From contig NZ_JABMCF010000035.1 of NCBI RefSeq assembly GCF_013359815.1, positions 62,001 to 126,000 of the forward strand: a DNA stretch of 64,000 nt. Reading direction: 5' to 3'. A program made the translations under genes and the position numbers. The stretch comes from Curtobacterium flaccumfaciens. GTDB taxonomy: Bacteria; Actinomycetota; Actinomycetes; Actinomycetales; Microbacteriaceae. The first letter of the stretch is position 1, and the number at the start of each line of letters is the position of its first letter. The notes beneath the pieces are model-generated. The model was not told the DNA's origin, ran no database searches, and was given only the letters and a program-made list of their open reading frames with translations. Shown piece after piece: positions 28,230 through 36,351 of the stretch.

Positions 28230-29573
28230 ATGATCTCGCGCATCGCCGAGCGACTGCGTTCCGCACGGGACAACGAGGACGGCTTCACGATCATCGAGGT
28301 GATGGTCGCGATGACGATCTTCGCCCTGATCGCCGCCGGGATCGCCGCCGGCATCGCTGCCTCACTGGTGCTGTCGAAGGACACCCGTGCGCGCGAGGTC
28401 GCATCGACGATCGCGATGGAGGACATCGACGACCTCCGGGACACCCCGAGCATCTTCAACGTGAAGAGCGGCACCGCCACCAAGCAGGTCGGCAATCAGG
28501 TCTTCGACCTGACCCGGAAGGTGTCGTGGACCCGGTCGTCCGGCGCGGCCACCGCCTGCGGCACGGGCGACGGCAGCTTGTCGTACAAGGCCGTGACGGT
28601 CACGGTGCGGTGGAAGACCAGCGCTGCAGCGTCCGGGACCCATCAGGTCGAGATGTCGAGCGCCATCGCTCCACTCACGAACATCAACTCGGACACCACG
28701 GGCTCGATCCTCGTCGGCGTGACGAACGCGAACGGGATCGGCGTCTCCGGGATCGTGCCGACCGTGAGCGGTGGCCCCGCCGGGGTCACGTTCCCGGCGA
28801 CGGACGCGGAGGGCTGCACCTACGTGGCCGGCGTCGCGCCGGGGACCTACAAGGTGTCGGTCGCCCGCACCGGGTACATCGACTCGACCCAACAGCCGAG
28901 TCCGTCGTCGCAGTCGGTGACGGTGTCGGTCGGGAGCTCCGGTGCCGCCGCCTTCACCTTCGACAAGGTGACGACCTACTCGTTCAAGTACGTGACCTCG
29001 CCGGCCTCGTCCGCGATCCTGCCGACGAACCTGCCCTTGTCGATCACCAACGGGACGTCGGGCACGACCGTGTTGGACCCCGCCCCGACGAGCGCGGCCC
29101 TGTTCCCGTTCCCCTCGGGGTACCAGGCGGTGGCCGGGTTGTACTCCGCTGACGTGTCGTCCGACGCTGCAGCGACCTGCCTCGGCCCGGAACCAGGCGC
29201 CTGGACGACCGCCAACAAGGCAGGCAAGAAGGGGACGGCGACGGAGTTCAAGGACGCGACCGGGCCGATCCCGATCAGCATGGGCGCGATCACGCTCGCC
29301 AAGCCGGACAAGGCGCTCTTCATCACCGCGAAGACCACCACAGCCGTGAACGGCGATCCCGGCTGCGCGAAGGGGATGACCCTGAGCTTCCCGAAGCCGA
29401 CGTCCGACAGCATGACGATCGCCCTGCCGTGGGGAACCTGGAAGCTGTTCACGGGCGGCACTGCGGGCGCGGCGACGACGCCGCTCGCGCTCACCGCCAC
29501 CAACACCGCGATGGTCAGCAACGGTGCCGTCACCGGTGGCGTCGTCCTCGTCGACCCGAGGCCGGCCAGCTGA
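28230..29573 (+). CDS. large minor prepilin-like protein (PilV position) with prealbumin-like domain
   Basis: 447-aa protein with a type III signal (RDNEDG then FTIIEVMVAMTIF, Phe+1 and Glu+5) and a pilin alpha-1 helix. Minor pilins are usually below 220 aa; here about 270 further residues follow. Residues about 150-220 (GSILVGVTNANG, GVTFPATDAEGCTYVAGV, GTYKVSVARTGYID) look like a carboxypeptidase-regulatory/Cna-B-type beta sandwich, a fold frequent in adhesins. Four Cys are spread through the exposed part. It overlaps the next gene (ATGA). PilV-like placement and adhesin character are inference. Confidence 0.85.
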   Translation: MISRIAERLRSARDNEDGFTIIEVMVAMTIFALIAAGIAAGIAASLVLSKDTRAREVASTIAMEDIDDLRDTPSIFNVKSGTATKQVGNQVFDLTRKVSWTRSSGAATACGTGDGSLSYKAVTVTVRWKTSAAASGTHQVEMSSAIAPLTNINSDTTGSILVGVTNANGIGVSGIVPTVSGGPAGVTFPATDAEGCTYVAGVAPGTYKVSVARTGYIDSTQQPSPSSQSVTVSVGSSGAAAFTFDKVTTYSFKYVTSPASSAILPTNLPLSITNGTSGTTVLDPAPTSAALFPFPSGYQAVAGLYSADVSSDAAATCLGPEPGAWTTANKAGKKGTATEFKDATGPIPISMGAITLAKPDKALFITAKTTTAVNGDPGCAKGMTLSFPKPTSDSMTIALPWGTWKLFTGGTAGAATTPLALTATNTAMVSNGAVTGGVVLVDPRPAS

Positions 29574-30226
29574 TGCGCGCGCTCCTCCGTCGTCTGCGAG
29601 TCGATCAACGCGGGATCACGCTCGTGGAGCTCCTCGTCGCCATGCTCGTGACGTCGCTGCTGCTCACCCTGGTCGGGAGCTTCTTCGTGTCGATCTCGAA
29701 GGCGCAGCGCACGGTGTCCTCGGTCAACGACAGCACCCGACAGGGCACCACGTCGATGACGCAGCTCAGCCGGTACCTGCGTGAGGCCTCGCGGTGGCAG
29801 GTGAGCAAGATGGTCAGTGCGCCGGCGTTCGTGAGCGCCACTGGCAGGAGCGTGCAGTTCTACTCGGGTGTCGACCTGTCGAGTGCACGGGCCGGGCTCA
29901 CCAAGGTGACGGTCGACGTCGTGTCGAACCGGCTGCGCATGCAGCTGCAGCGGGGCGACTGCCCGGCCGGCGGGTACTGCACGTTCACCGGTGCCACCCG
30001 GACGCTGTGGCTCGCCGACGTGGTCCGGGCAGGCACGCTCTTCTCGTACGTCAACGCGGACGACGGTCCCGTGTCCGCGCCGGCGAATGCCACCTACGAC
30101 ACGATCCGGTCCGTCCGCGTGGCGCTGACCGTGGGGTCGACGGGCGGCGTGACCGTCAACGACAGCACGTTCCAGGCCACCATCAACCTGCGCAACCTCG
30201 ACTACGGCGCAGCCACGGAGTCATGA
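29573..30226 (+). CDS. minor prepilin, PilW-like
   Basis: 217-aa prepilin-like protein. The signal is LRVDQRG followed by ITLVELLVAMLVTSLLLTLVG, with Glu+5 present and Ile instead of Phe at +1. The globular part has a Cys pair in GDCPAGGYC that can form a small disulfide loop. Position, size and the SQLSRYLREASR region after the helix match PilW/GspJ-like subunits that help initiate pilus assembly. ATG at 29573 overlaps the previous stop, and its own stop overlaps the next start (ATGATG), so translation should be coupled. Confidence 0.87.
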   Translation: MRALLRRLRVDQRGITLVELLVAMLVTSLLLTLVGSFFVSISKAQRTVSSVNDSTRQGTTSMTQLSRYLREASRWQVSKMVSAPAFVSATGRSVQFYSGVDLSSARAGLTKVTVDVVSNRLRMQLQRGDCPAGGYCTFTGATRTLWLADVVRAGTLFSYVNADDGPVSAPANATYDTIRSVRVALTVGSTGGVTVNDSTFQATINLRNLDYGAATES

Positions 30227-32091
30227 TGCTCATCCGGATCCTCCGAGGCCTGCGTGCCCGAGACGACGAACGCGGGGTCGCCCTCGCGGCCGTCATCGGG
30301 ATCGGTGCGGTGCTCATGATCGTGCTGTCCCTCGTCGTCGCCACCGCGACGAGCGGTGCGACGAAAGCGACGACCGACACGAACTACAACAAGGCGATCG
30401 CGGCCGCGTACGCGGGTCTCTCCGACTACCAGGGCCGCCTGGCAGCCGACAACGCCTACGTCAAGTACGGCGTGCGCACCGCGTTCTCGTCGACGAGCAC
30501 GTACACGGCAGATCCGGCGAACAAGGCCTTCGGCACCGCGAAGGACGGCTCGTGGGCGAACGTGGTCGGGAGCACCGACCAGTCCTACCGGTACGAGGTC
30601 GACAACTCCGACTACTCGACGACCGGCAAGGTCCGCCTGCGCGTGACGGGGAAGGCCGGTGCCACGACGAGGACCATCGTCGTGGACCTCCGCGGCGACG
30701 GCTTCGTCAACTACCTGTACTTCACGAACTACGAGTCCCAAGACCCGAGCCTGACGAACGCCGGCTGCGTCTCGAACCACCGCAACGACGACGACTGGAG
30801 CTCCAGCAGCAGCTGTGAAGCCGTCACGTTCGCCAGCGGTGACGTCCTCGACGGGCCGGTCCGGTCGAACGACGTCATCACCGCCTGCGGAGCGACGTTC
30901 AACTCGAGCGTGCAGGACACGGGGCCCGCCGACTTCTTCTACACGAGCAAGGCGACGACCATCGACTCCGCCTGCCGCTCGTCCACGAAGTTCATCAGCG
31001 GGAGGATCAAGAACGTCGGGACGCTCCCCATGCCGAGCACCAACGCGAACATGAAGCAGGAGGCACGGACCGACATCCCCGAGAAGGTGGCGAAGCCCGG
31101 GTGCCTGTACACCGGTCCGACGTCCATCACGTTCCTCGCCGGGGGCAAGATGCGCGTGGTCTCACCGTGGACCATCTCCACACAGGTCAAGGGCAACGCC
31201 AACGGCAGCGCCATCGCACCGGGCCCGGGGAACGACGCCCTGTGCGGCTCGGTCGCTGCTCTCCGGGGAACCGGTGCCGTCGTCCCCACGCTGCCCGCGA
31301 ACCTGGTCTACGTGCAGAGCGTGCCGTCGACGGTCGGTGACCCGAACTACTGGGCGTCCAGCGCCACACCGTCCGGCACGGTCAACGGGACCGTGAACGC
31401 GGGTTCGCCGGTCTACTGCCAGCAGACGGTCAAGTCGGGGACCTCGACGAGTTCGGACTACGGCAACGGCCTGGGGTACCCGCTCAACGGCGAGTTCACC
31501 GGAACGCGCGGGGATGCCGGGTACTACGGGTGCCGCAGCGGTGATGCCTTCGTGTCCGGATCCTTCGGCGGACAGATGACCCTCGCCGCGGAGAACTTCC
31601 TGTACGTGACCGGAAACATCGTCTACCAGAACGGCCGGACCTCCGACGACATGCTCGGGCTCGTCGGGCAGAAGGCGGTCTCCGTCTACAACCCCGTGTC
31701 CTGCTCGAGCTACTCCGGCTGGTCGAACACGGTGTGCAACACGGGCAGCAGCTCCTACTCGACGAACACGGCGCCGACCAAGAACATCGAGATCGACGCG
31801 GCCATCGCCAGCAACCTCGGCACGTTCAACGTCCAGAACAGCCAGTACGGGTCGAACCTCGGCATCCTCACGATCTACGGATCGATCGCCCAGCAGTTCC
31901 GCGGCTCGGTCCGCACCTCGTACGGCAACGGCCTGCTGACGGGGTACGCGAAGGCGTACTCGTACGACAGCAGACTCAAGTCCTCCGCCCCGCCCAAGTT
32001 CCTGCAGCCGGTCTCGACCACGTACGGCGTGACGACCGAGACCGAGTCGGCCACGGCCTTCCGCGCCGACGGCACCCCGACGGGGAAGTGA
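30223..32091 (+). CDS. large PilX-like pilus-associated surface protein
   Basis: 622-aa protein, much larger than typical PilX (150-200 aa). A basic N-terminus ending DDERG leads into VALAAVIGIGAVLMIVLS, a pilin-like helix lacking Glu+5, as in PilX/GspK proteins. The exposed region of more than 550 residues is Ser/Thr/Asn/Tyr-rich with ten Cys and no domain I can name; strand-like repeats in the last third (FNVQNSQYGSNLGILTIYG) suggest a beta-rich fold. It is a good candidate for a tip adhesin. ATG 30223 overlaps the PilW-like stop; ATG 30226 is an alternative. Confidence 0.8.
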   Translation: MMLIRILRGLRARDDERGVALAAVIGIGAVLMIVLSLVVATATSGATKATTDTNYNKAIAAAYAGLSDYQGRLAADNAYVKYGVRTAFSSTSTYTADPANKAFGTAKDGSWANVVGSTDQSYRYEVDNSDYSTTGKVRLRVTGKAGATTRTIVVDLRGDGFVNYLYFTNYESQDPSLTNAGCVSNHRNDDDWSSSSSCEAVTFASGDVLDGPVRSNDVITACGATFNSSVQDTGPADFFYTSKATTIDSACRSSTKFISGRIKNVGTLPMPSTNANMKQEARTDIPEKVAKPGCLYTGPTSITFLAGGKMRVVSPWTISTQVKGNANGSAIAPGPGNDALCGSVAALRGTGAVVPTLPANLVYVQSVPSTVGDPNYWASSATPSGTVNGTVNAGSPVYCQQTVKSGTSTSSDYGNGLGYPLNGEFTGTRGDAGYYGCRSGDAFVSGSFGGQMTLAAENFLYVTGNIVYQNGRTSDDMLGLVGQKAVSVYNPVSCSSYSGWSNTVCNTGSSSYSTNTAPTKNIEIDAAIASNLGTFNVQNSQYGSNLGILTIYGSIAQQFRGSVRTSYGNGLLTGYAKAYSYDSRLKSSAPPKFLQPVSTTYGVTTETESATAFRADGTPTGK

Positions 32092-32093
32092 CC

Positions 32094-32951
32094 GTGGCTT
32101 CCTTCGCCTCGGTGGCGCCCCTCGTCGCCGCGCTGGTCGGTGTGCTCGGTCTCGCGATCGGGTCGTTCCTGAACGTCGTCGTGTACCGCGTGCCCGCGGG
32201 CATGTCCGTCGTCGCGCCGGCCAGCTCCTGCCCCCGATGCGGTCACGCGATCCGAGGTCGCGACAACGTGCCCGTGATCTCCTGGCTCGTCCTGCGCGCC
32301 CGGTGCCGCGACTGCGGCGCGCCCATCTCGGCCCGGTACCCGCTCGTCGAAGCCACCACGGGCCTCCTGTTCGTCGCGGTGACGCTGCTCTCGGTCCTCG
32401 CACCGTGGTCGCCGCTGGCGGCGCCGGACGGCGTCCCCGGAACGATCCACGCTGCGATCCTGCTCGTCGCACTCCTGTACCTGATGGCGATCAGCATCTC
32501 GTTGACGCTCATCGACCTCGACACCCACACGTTGCCGAACCGGATCGTGCTGCCGGCCTACGTCGTGCTGCCCGTGCTCCTGCTGGCGGCGTCGGCGGCG
32601 TCCGGGGACTGGGGCGCCGCGCTCCGGGGCCTCATCGGCCTGGTCGTCCTCGGCGGCGTCTACCTCGTGCTCGCGCTGGCGGTGCCCGGCGGGATGGGGC
32701 TCGGCGACGTGAAGCTCGCCGGCGTGCTCGGCCTCGTGCTGGCGTACCTCGGATGGGGACCCCTCGCAGTGGGTTCTTTCGCGGCGTTCCTGCTCGGAGG
32801 TACCTTCGCAGTCGTCCTCTTGGTCGTGCGCCGGGCGGGCCGTCGCAGCGGGATCCCGTTCGGCCCCTGGATGCTCGCGGGTGCCTGGCTCGGCATCGCC
32901 GTCGGTGCCCCCGCATGGGACGGCTACCTGCGCCTCCTCGGACTCGCCTGA
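32094..32951 (+). CDS. pilD: prepilin peptidase (A24 family, with N-methyltransferase domain)
   Basis: 285-aa membrane aspartyl protease that trims and N-methylates prepilins. The N-terminal part holds the four-cysteine motif CPRCGHAIRGR and CRDCGAPIS of bifunctional enzymes. The two catalytic Asp are in LTLIDLDTHTLPNR and the GxGD motif GMGLGDVKLAG. About eight membrane segments are visible. GTG at 32094 is preferred because GGGGAA lies six bases upstream; GTG at 32088 overlaps the previous stop and is also possible. It serves all the prepilins encoded just upstream. Confidence 0.95.
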   Translation: MASFASVAPLVAALVGVLGLAIGSFLNVVVYRVPAGMSVVAPASSCPRCGHAIRGRDNVPVISWLVLRARCRDCGAPISARYPLVEATTGLLFVAVTLLSVLAPWSPLAAPDGVPGTIHAAILLVALLYLMAISISLTLIDLDTHTLPNRIVLPAYVVLPVLLLAASAASGDWGAALRGLIGLVVLGGVYLVLALAVPGGMGLGDVKLAGVLGLVLAYLGWGPLAVGSFAAFLLGGTFAVVLLVVRRAGRRSGIPFGPWMLAGAWLGIAVGAPAWDGYLRLLGLA

Positions 32952-33010
32952 CGCCTCGTCGCGCGCTGACCCACCAGACCGACCCGAAGACGGTCACGGA
33001 AGGACCACCC

Positions 33011-34063
33011 ATGTCGAAGAGCATCGTGGGCGTCGACATCGGCGCCGCCGCGATCCGTGCTGTCGAGGTCCAGGACGCCGACAAGCCGAGACCGACGATC
33101 CTGCGGTTCGCCGAGGTGCCCGTGCCCCCGGGCGCGACGAAGCAGGGGGAGGTGCTCGAGCCCAACACGGTCGCGGGTGCGCTTCGACAGCTCTGGTCGC
33201 TCGGGCGCTTCCGCTCGAAGGACGTCGTGCTCGGCATGGGCAACCAGCGCGTGCTGTCGCGCGACCTGACGGTCCCGAAGGCCCCCATCGCGCAGATCCG
33301 TGAATCGTTGCCCTTCCAGGTGCAGGACATGCTCCCGGTGCCCGTGGGCGACGCCATCCTCGACTTCTACCCGACCAGCGAGGAGACGGGGGAGAACGGC
33401 CCCACCGTGAGCGGTCTCCTCGTCGCCGCGGTGAAGGACGCCGTGCTCGCCAACGTCCGCGCGGTCCAGAACGCCGGGCTCAAGCCGGTCGGTGTCGACC
33501 TCATCCCGTTCGCCCTGGCACGTGTCCTCGCGCCGTTGAACCGGTCGGGCACCGTGGCCATCGTCGAGTGCGGCGGCAACACGACGACCGTCGTCATCGT
33601 CACCGACGGCGTCCCGAAGTTCGTCCGCATCGTGCCGACCGGTGGCGACGACATCACGCGGCTCCTCGCCGGTCGGCTGACGATCGACGAGGGAGCGGCC
33701 GAAGCCGTCAAGCGCCACCTGGGCATGGATCCGGAGCGGGCGCGGACCGGCGACGACGCGCTCGCGGTCGCGGCGGTCCGCGAGACGATGGGCGAACTGC
33801 TCTCGAGTCTCCGCAACACCGTCAACTACTTCGTCAACACCCACCCTGCCGAGCCCGTCGGTGAGATCCTGCTCTGCGGTGCTGCAGCTGCGCTCCCCGG
33901 TTTCGCCGCAGCGCTCTCGGAGTTCACCCGGACGCCCGTCCGGTTCGGGGCGCCGTTCGCCAACGTCGCGCTCGCGAAGTCCATCCGGGTCGAGGACCTG
34001 CACGCGCACGGCGCATCGATCGCCGTGGCATGGGGACTCGCCGCGGGAGGGAAGGCAGCATGA
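33011..34063 (+). CDS. pilM: type IV pilus assembly protein PilM
   Basis: 350-aa actin-like cytoplasmic protein of the pilus alignment complex. It begins SIVGVDIGAAAIRAVEV (phosphate-1 loop of the actin/FtsA fold), with ESLPFQVQDMLPVP and the phosphate-2 region TVAIVECGGNTTTVV, then EILLCGAAAALPGF (adenosine-binding turn). PilM binds the short cytoplasmic tail of PilN. ATG at 33011 has GGAAGG about seven bases upstream; the 59-bp gap from the peptidase gene is the largest in this part of the operon. Its stop overlaps pilN (ATGA). Confidence 0.93.
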   Translation: MSKSIVGVDIGAAAIRAVEVQDADKPRPTILRFAEVPVPPGATKQGEVLEPNTVAGALRQLWSLGRFRSKDVVLGMGNQRVLSRDLTVPKAPIAQIRESLPFQVQDMLPVPVGDAILDFYPTSEETGENGPTVSGLLVAAVKDAVLANVRAVQNAGLKPVGVDLIPFALARVLAPLNRSGTVAIVECGGNTTTVVIVTDGVPKFVRIVPTGGDDITRLLAGRLTIDEGAAEAVKRHLGMDPERARTGDDALAVAAVRETMGELLSSLRNTVNYFVNTHPAEPVGEILLCGAAAALPGFAAALSEFTRTPVRFGAPFANVALAKSIRVEDLHAHGASIAVAWGLAAGGKAA

Positions 34064-34836
34064 GCCAGTCGACCAAGTCGAAGCCCTCGCGCTCTGGACG
34101 GAGTCGCCGCCGAGGAGCGGCGCCCGACCCCGCCCTGCGAGTCGCCGCCGAGACCGCGGAGCGCGTCAAGCGCCAGCGTCGGACCACGCCCAGCGAGATC
34201 GTCGTCGGGGGCCGCCCCAGTGTCGACCTGCTGCCCACCGAGGTCCTCGCCGACCGACGCAGCAGCCGTGTCGTCCGTCGGATGTGGGCGGGCGTGGTCC
34301 TCGTGGCGATCGTGGTCGGGATCGCGACCGCCGGAGCCAGCCTCCTGTCCAGCCAGGCCCACGACGACCTGACCCACGCGCAGGACGAGACCCTGTCACT
34401 CCTGCAGCAGCAGGCGAACTACCGCGAGGTCCGGGACACGGAGGCCGGTACCGCGCTGCGTGAAGCCGCGCAGTCGGTCGGCGGGGCCACGGAAATCGCC
34501 TGGCAGCCGTACCTCGCTTCGCTGAAGGCATCGCTCCCGGCGGGAGTCGAGATCACCGGCGTCGCGATCGACTCGGCCACGCCGCTGGAGACCTACGCGC
34601 AGGCCGACACCCCGCTCCAGGGCCAGCGTGTCGCGACCCTGACCATCGACGCGCAGAGCCCGACGCTGCCGTCCGTTCCGTCGTGGCTCGATGCCGTCAA
34701 GGGGCTCAAGGGCTTCGTCGACGCGACCGCGAACTCGGTCACGCTCGACCCGACGACGGCCACGTACACGGTGAACATGACGATCCACGTCGACCAGGCC
34801 GCCTTCGACGGCAAGTACCAGGACAAGGGCGAGTGA
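34060..34836 (+). CDS. pilN: PilN-like pilus assembly membrane protein
   Basis: 258-aa bitopic membrane protein. A long basic cytoplasmic N-terminus (about 75 residues, KSKPSRSGRSRRRG, then PSVDLLPTEVLADRR, which corresponds to the PilM-binding NLLP motif) precedes one transmembrane helix (WAGVVLVAIVVGIATAGASLL) and a coiled-coil segment. The outer domain ends with a ferredoxin-like strand pattern (GVEITGVAIDS, VATLTIDAQS, TYTVNMTIHV). PilN proteins are usually about 200 aa, so the N-terminus is extended. ATG 34060 overlaps the pilM stop behind GGGAGGG. Confidence 0.87.
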   Translation: MSQSTKSKPSRSGRSRRRGAAPDPALRVAAETAERVKRQRRTTPSEIVVGGRPSVDLLPTEVLADRRSSRVVRRMWAGVVLVAIVVGIATAGASLLSSQAHDDLTHAQDETLSLLQQQANYREVRDTEAGTALREAAQSVGGATEIAWQPYLASLKASLPAGVEITGVAIDSATPLETYAQADTPLQGQRVATLTIDAQSPTLPSVPSWLDAVKGLKGFVDATANSVTLDPTTATYTVNMTIHVDQAAFDGKYQDKGE

Positions 34837-34837
34837 G

Positions 34838-35560
34838 ATGACCCGCAACCGACTCAACATGCTCCTCGCCGTCGTGGCGATGGTCGTGGTGGCACTCGCC
34901 GGGTTCTTCCTCGGCGTGCAGCCACATCTCGCACAGGCCGCGAGTGACCGTACCGACCAGGTGTCGGTTGACGCGACGAACCGGACGACGGCGGCGGAAC
35001 TCGCCCGGCTCAAGGACCGCGCGAAGTCCCTGCCGGCGATGAAGGCGGAACTCGCGGAGCTCACCACCTCGGTGCCGTCGAGTGCGAACATGTCCTCCTT
35101 CTACGGCGCAGTCGACGGCGTGGCAGCCCGGGCGGGCGTGAAGGTGTCCGCGATCACGACGTCCGACGCTGTGGCGTACACCGCCCCCGTCGCGGCCTCG
35201 ACTGCCGCGGGCACCGAGGACTCGTCGGCCTCCGCGACGGACGAGGCGACGGACGAGGCGACGCCCGAGCCGACCGCGGCATCCACCGGCGACGCGACGG
35301 TGCCCGGGACCGACCCGGCGATCTCGGCCGCGAACTTCTCGGCCATCCCCGTCTCCGTGTCGGTCGACGGGTCGTTCGACCAGGCCCTGTCCTTCGTCGG
35401 GGGCATGCAGGACGGCGCTCGACTCTTCCTGGTCACCACGGTGTCGTCCTCCATCTCGCAGGACTCGACCGACCCGGCCGCGGCGGCTGCGACGACGTGG
35501 ACGTTCGGTGGCTACGTGTACGTCCTGACCGCCGACTCGGACACCGCTGCGAAGGGCTGA
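34838..35560 (+). CDS. pilO: PilO-like pilus assembly membrane protein
   Basis: 240-aa bitopic protein and likely partner of PilN. One N-terminal transmembrane helix (LLAVVAMVVVALAGFFLGVQP) is followed by a coiled coil (ELARLKDRAKSLPAMKAELAEL) and a PilO-like domain (SFYGAVDGVAARAGVKVSAI, then IPVSVSVDGSFDQALSFVGGM). A Thr/Glu/Ala-rich insertion, ATDEATDEATPEPTAAST, splits this domain. It starts one base after the pilN stop and is the last pilus gene, followed by hairpins. Confidence 0.85.
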   Translation: MTRNRLNMLLAVVAMVVVALAGFFLGVQPHLAQAASDRTDQVSVDATNRTTAAELARLKDRAKSLPAMKAELAELTTSVPSSANMSSFYGAVDGVAARAGVKVSAITTSDAVAYTAPVAASTAAGTEDSSASATDEATDEATPEPTAASTGDATVPGTDPAISAANFSAIPVSVSVDGSFDQALSFVGGMQDGARLFLVTTVSSSISQDSTDPAAAAATTWTFGGYVYVLTADSDTAAKG

Positions 35561-35561
35561 C

Positions 35562-35603
35562 CCGACCCCCACGGACTGGGGTCGGCCGCGCCACGCCGAC
35601 CCC
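35562..35603 (+). terminator. alternative hairpins at the end of the pilus operon
   Basis: CCGACCCC (35562-35569) can pair with GGGGTCGG (35578-35585), and GGGGTCGGC (35578-35586) can instead pair with GCCGACCCC (35595-35603). The two stems exclude each other. No T tract follows. Confidence 0.6.
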
Positions 35604-35721
35604 ACTTCCGCGACACCCGTCGTTGTGATTACGATGCACCAGGCGCCGTGATCGCGGCCGCTCATCCCCTCTCGAACGGTCGGCTCGAACCGGCCGTTCC
35701 TCGTCGTGCCCGGAGTCGCGC

Positions 35722-36324
35722 GTGTTGGTCGGAATCGTGGAATTCCTGGGTTGGTTCGGCGCAGTAACCGTTCTAGCTGGTTACATCTTGTTCTCCACCG
35801 GCAAGATCCCGAACGGCCCGCTCTACCAGCTGTTCAACCTCGTCGGCGGCCTCGCGGTGGCCATCAACGTCGCCGCGCACCACGCCGTCCCCTCGACCAT
35901 CGTCAACGGGATCTGGGCGATCGTCGCCGTCGTCGTCCTGGTGAAGATGGGCCGAGCGCGCCGCGCGGCGAAGCGCGACGGATCCGTGTCCAGCGAGCCG
36001 CCGGTCCTGCACGCCGAGCCGGCCGCGACCACCGGGGTCCTGCCGGTCATCGGCCCGGCGCTGCGCGACCACGAGCCGGAGAGCACCGCCGATGCGGACG
36101 CCACCACGGGCCTCCAGTCCGACGTCCCGACGGACACGACCGACGCGACGGACGAGACGGCCGCGACGATGCCGGATTCCGCGCCCGCCCCCATGACGGA
36201 GACCGTCCCGATCATCACGGCGACGATCGCGCTCGCCCTGGTCGCCGCAGCGCAGGAGCAGTCCGACCGGGCGGACCGTCGCGAGCACGCGGACGACACG
36301 GACCACGCCGAACCCGCTTGCTGA
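35722..36324 (+). CDS. CBU_0592-like membrane protein with charged tail
   Basis: 200-aa protein. The first 78 residues hold three hydrophobic segments (IVEFLGWFGAVTVLAGYILFS, PLYQLFNLVGGLAVAIN, IVNGIWAIVAVVVLVKM) with the pattern of the small CBU_0592 membrane family, whose function is unknown. The remaining 120 residues are a polar Ala/Thr/Asp/Glu-rich tail ending in a hydrophobic IITATIALALVAAA stretch. GTG at 35722 is the annotated start. Codons near 35764-35790 are unusually AT-rich for this genome. A half copy of the palindromic repeat lies inside the coding tail (36104-36120). Confidence 0.65.
   Translation: MLVGIVEFLGWFGAVTVLAGYILFSTGKIPNGPLYQLFNLVGGLAVAINVAAHHAVPSTIVNGIWAIVAVVVLVKMGRARRAAKRDGSVSSEPPVLHAEPAATTGVLPVIGPALRDHEPESTADADATTGLQSDVPTDTTDATDETAATMPDSAPAPMTETVPIITATIALALVAAAQEQSDRADRREHADDTDHAEPAC
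36104..36120. repeat. half copy of palindromic repeat inside a coding tail
   Basis: CCACGGGCCTCCAGTCC matches the right arm GCCACGGGCCTCCCGTCC at 16 of 17 positions. Unlike the other copies it is within a gene, in the low-complexity tail of the CBU_0592-like protein. Confidence 0.4.
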
Positions 36325-36345
36325 CCAGCCGGTCGGCGATACGAT
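36318..36345 (+). promoter_or_regulatory. candidate leaderless promoter
   Basis: TTGCTG (36318-36323), a 16-bp spacer and TACGAT (36340-36345). The -10 ends seven bases before the ATG at 36352, so the message would begin at the start codon. Confidence 0.45.
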
Positions 36346-36351
36346 CGGCGC

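Noticed and set aside
29044..29608. Minus-strand frames within the pilus minor-subunit genes
   Set aside because: No family similarity and no ribosome sites; typical antisense frames of GC-rich coding DNA.
32350..32375. Repeat-like GGGCCTCCTG inside the prepilin peptidase gene
   Set aside because: It encodes the conserved EATTGLLF of the family, so the similarity to the palindromic element is explained by coding constraint.
32237..33010. Upstream extension of pilM over the prepilin peptidase gene
   Set aside because: It is an out-of-frame shadow of the peptidase; the actin-like fold starts right after ATG 33011.
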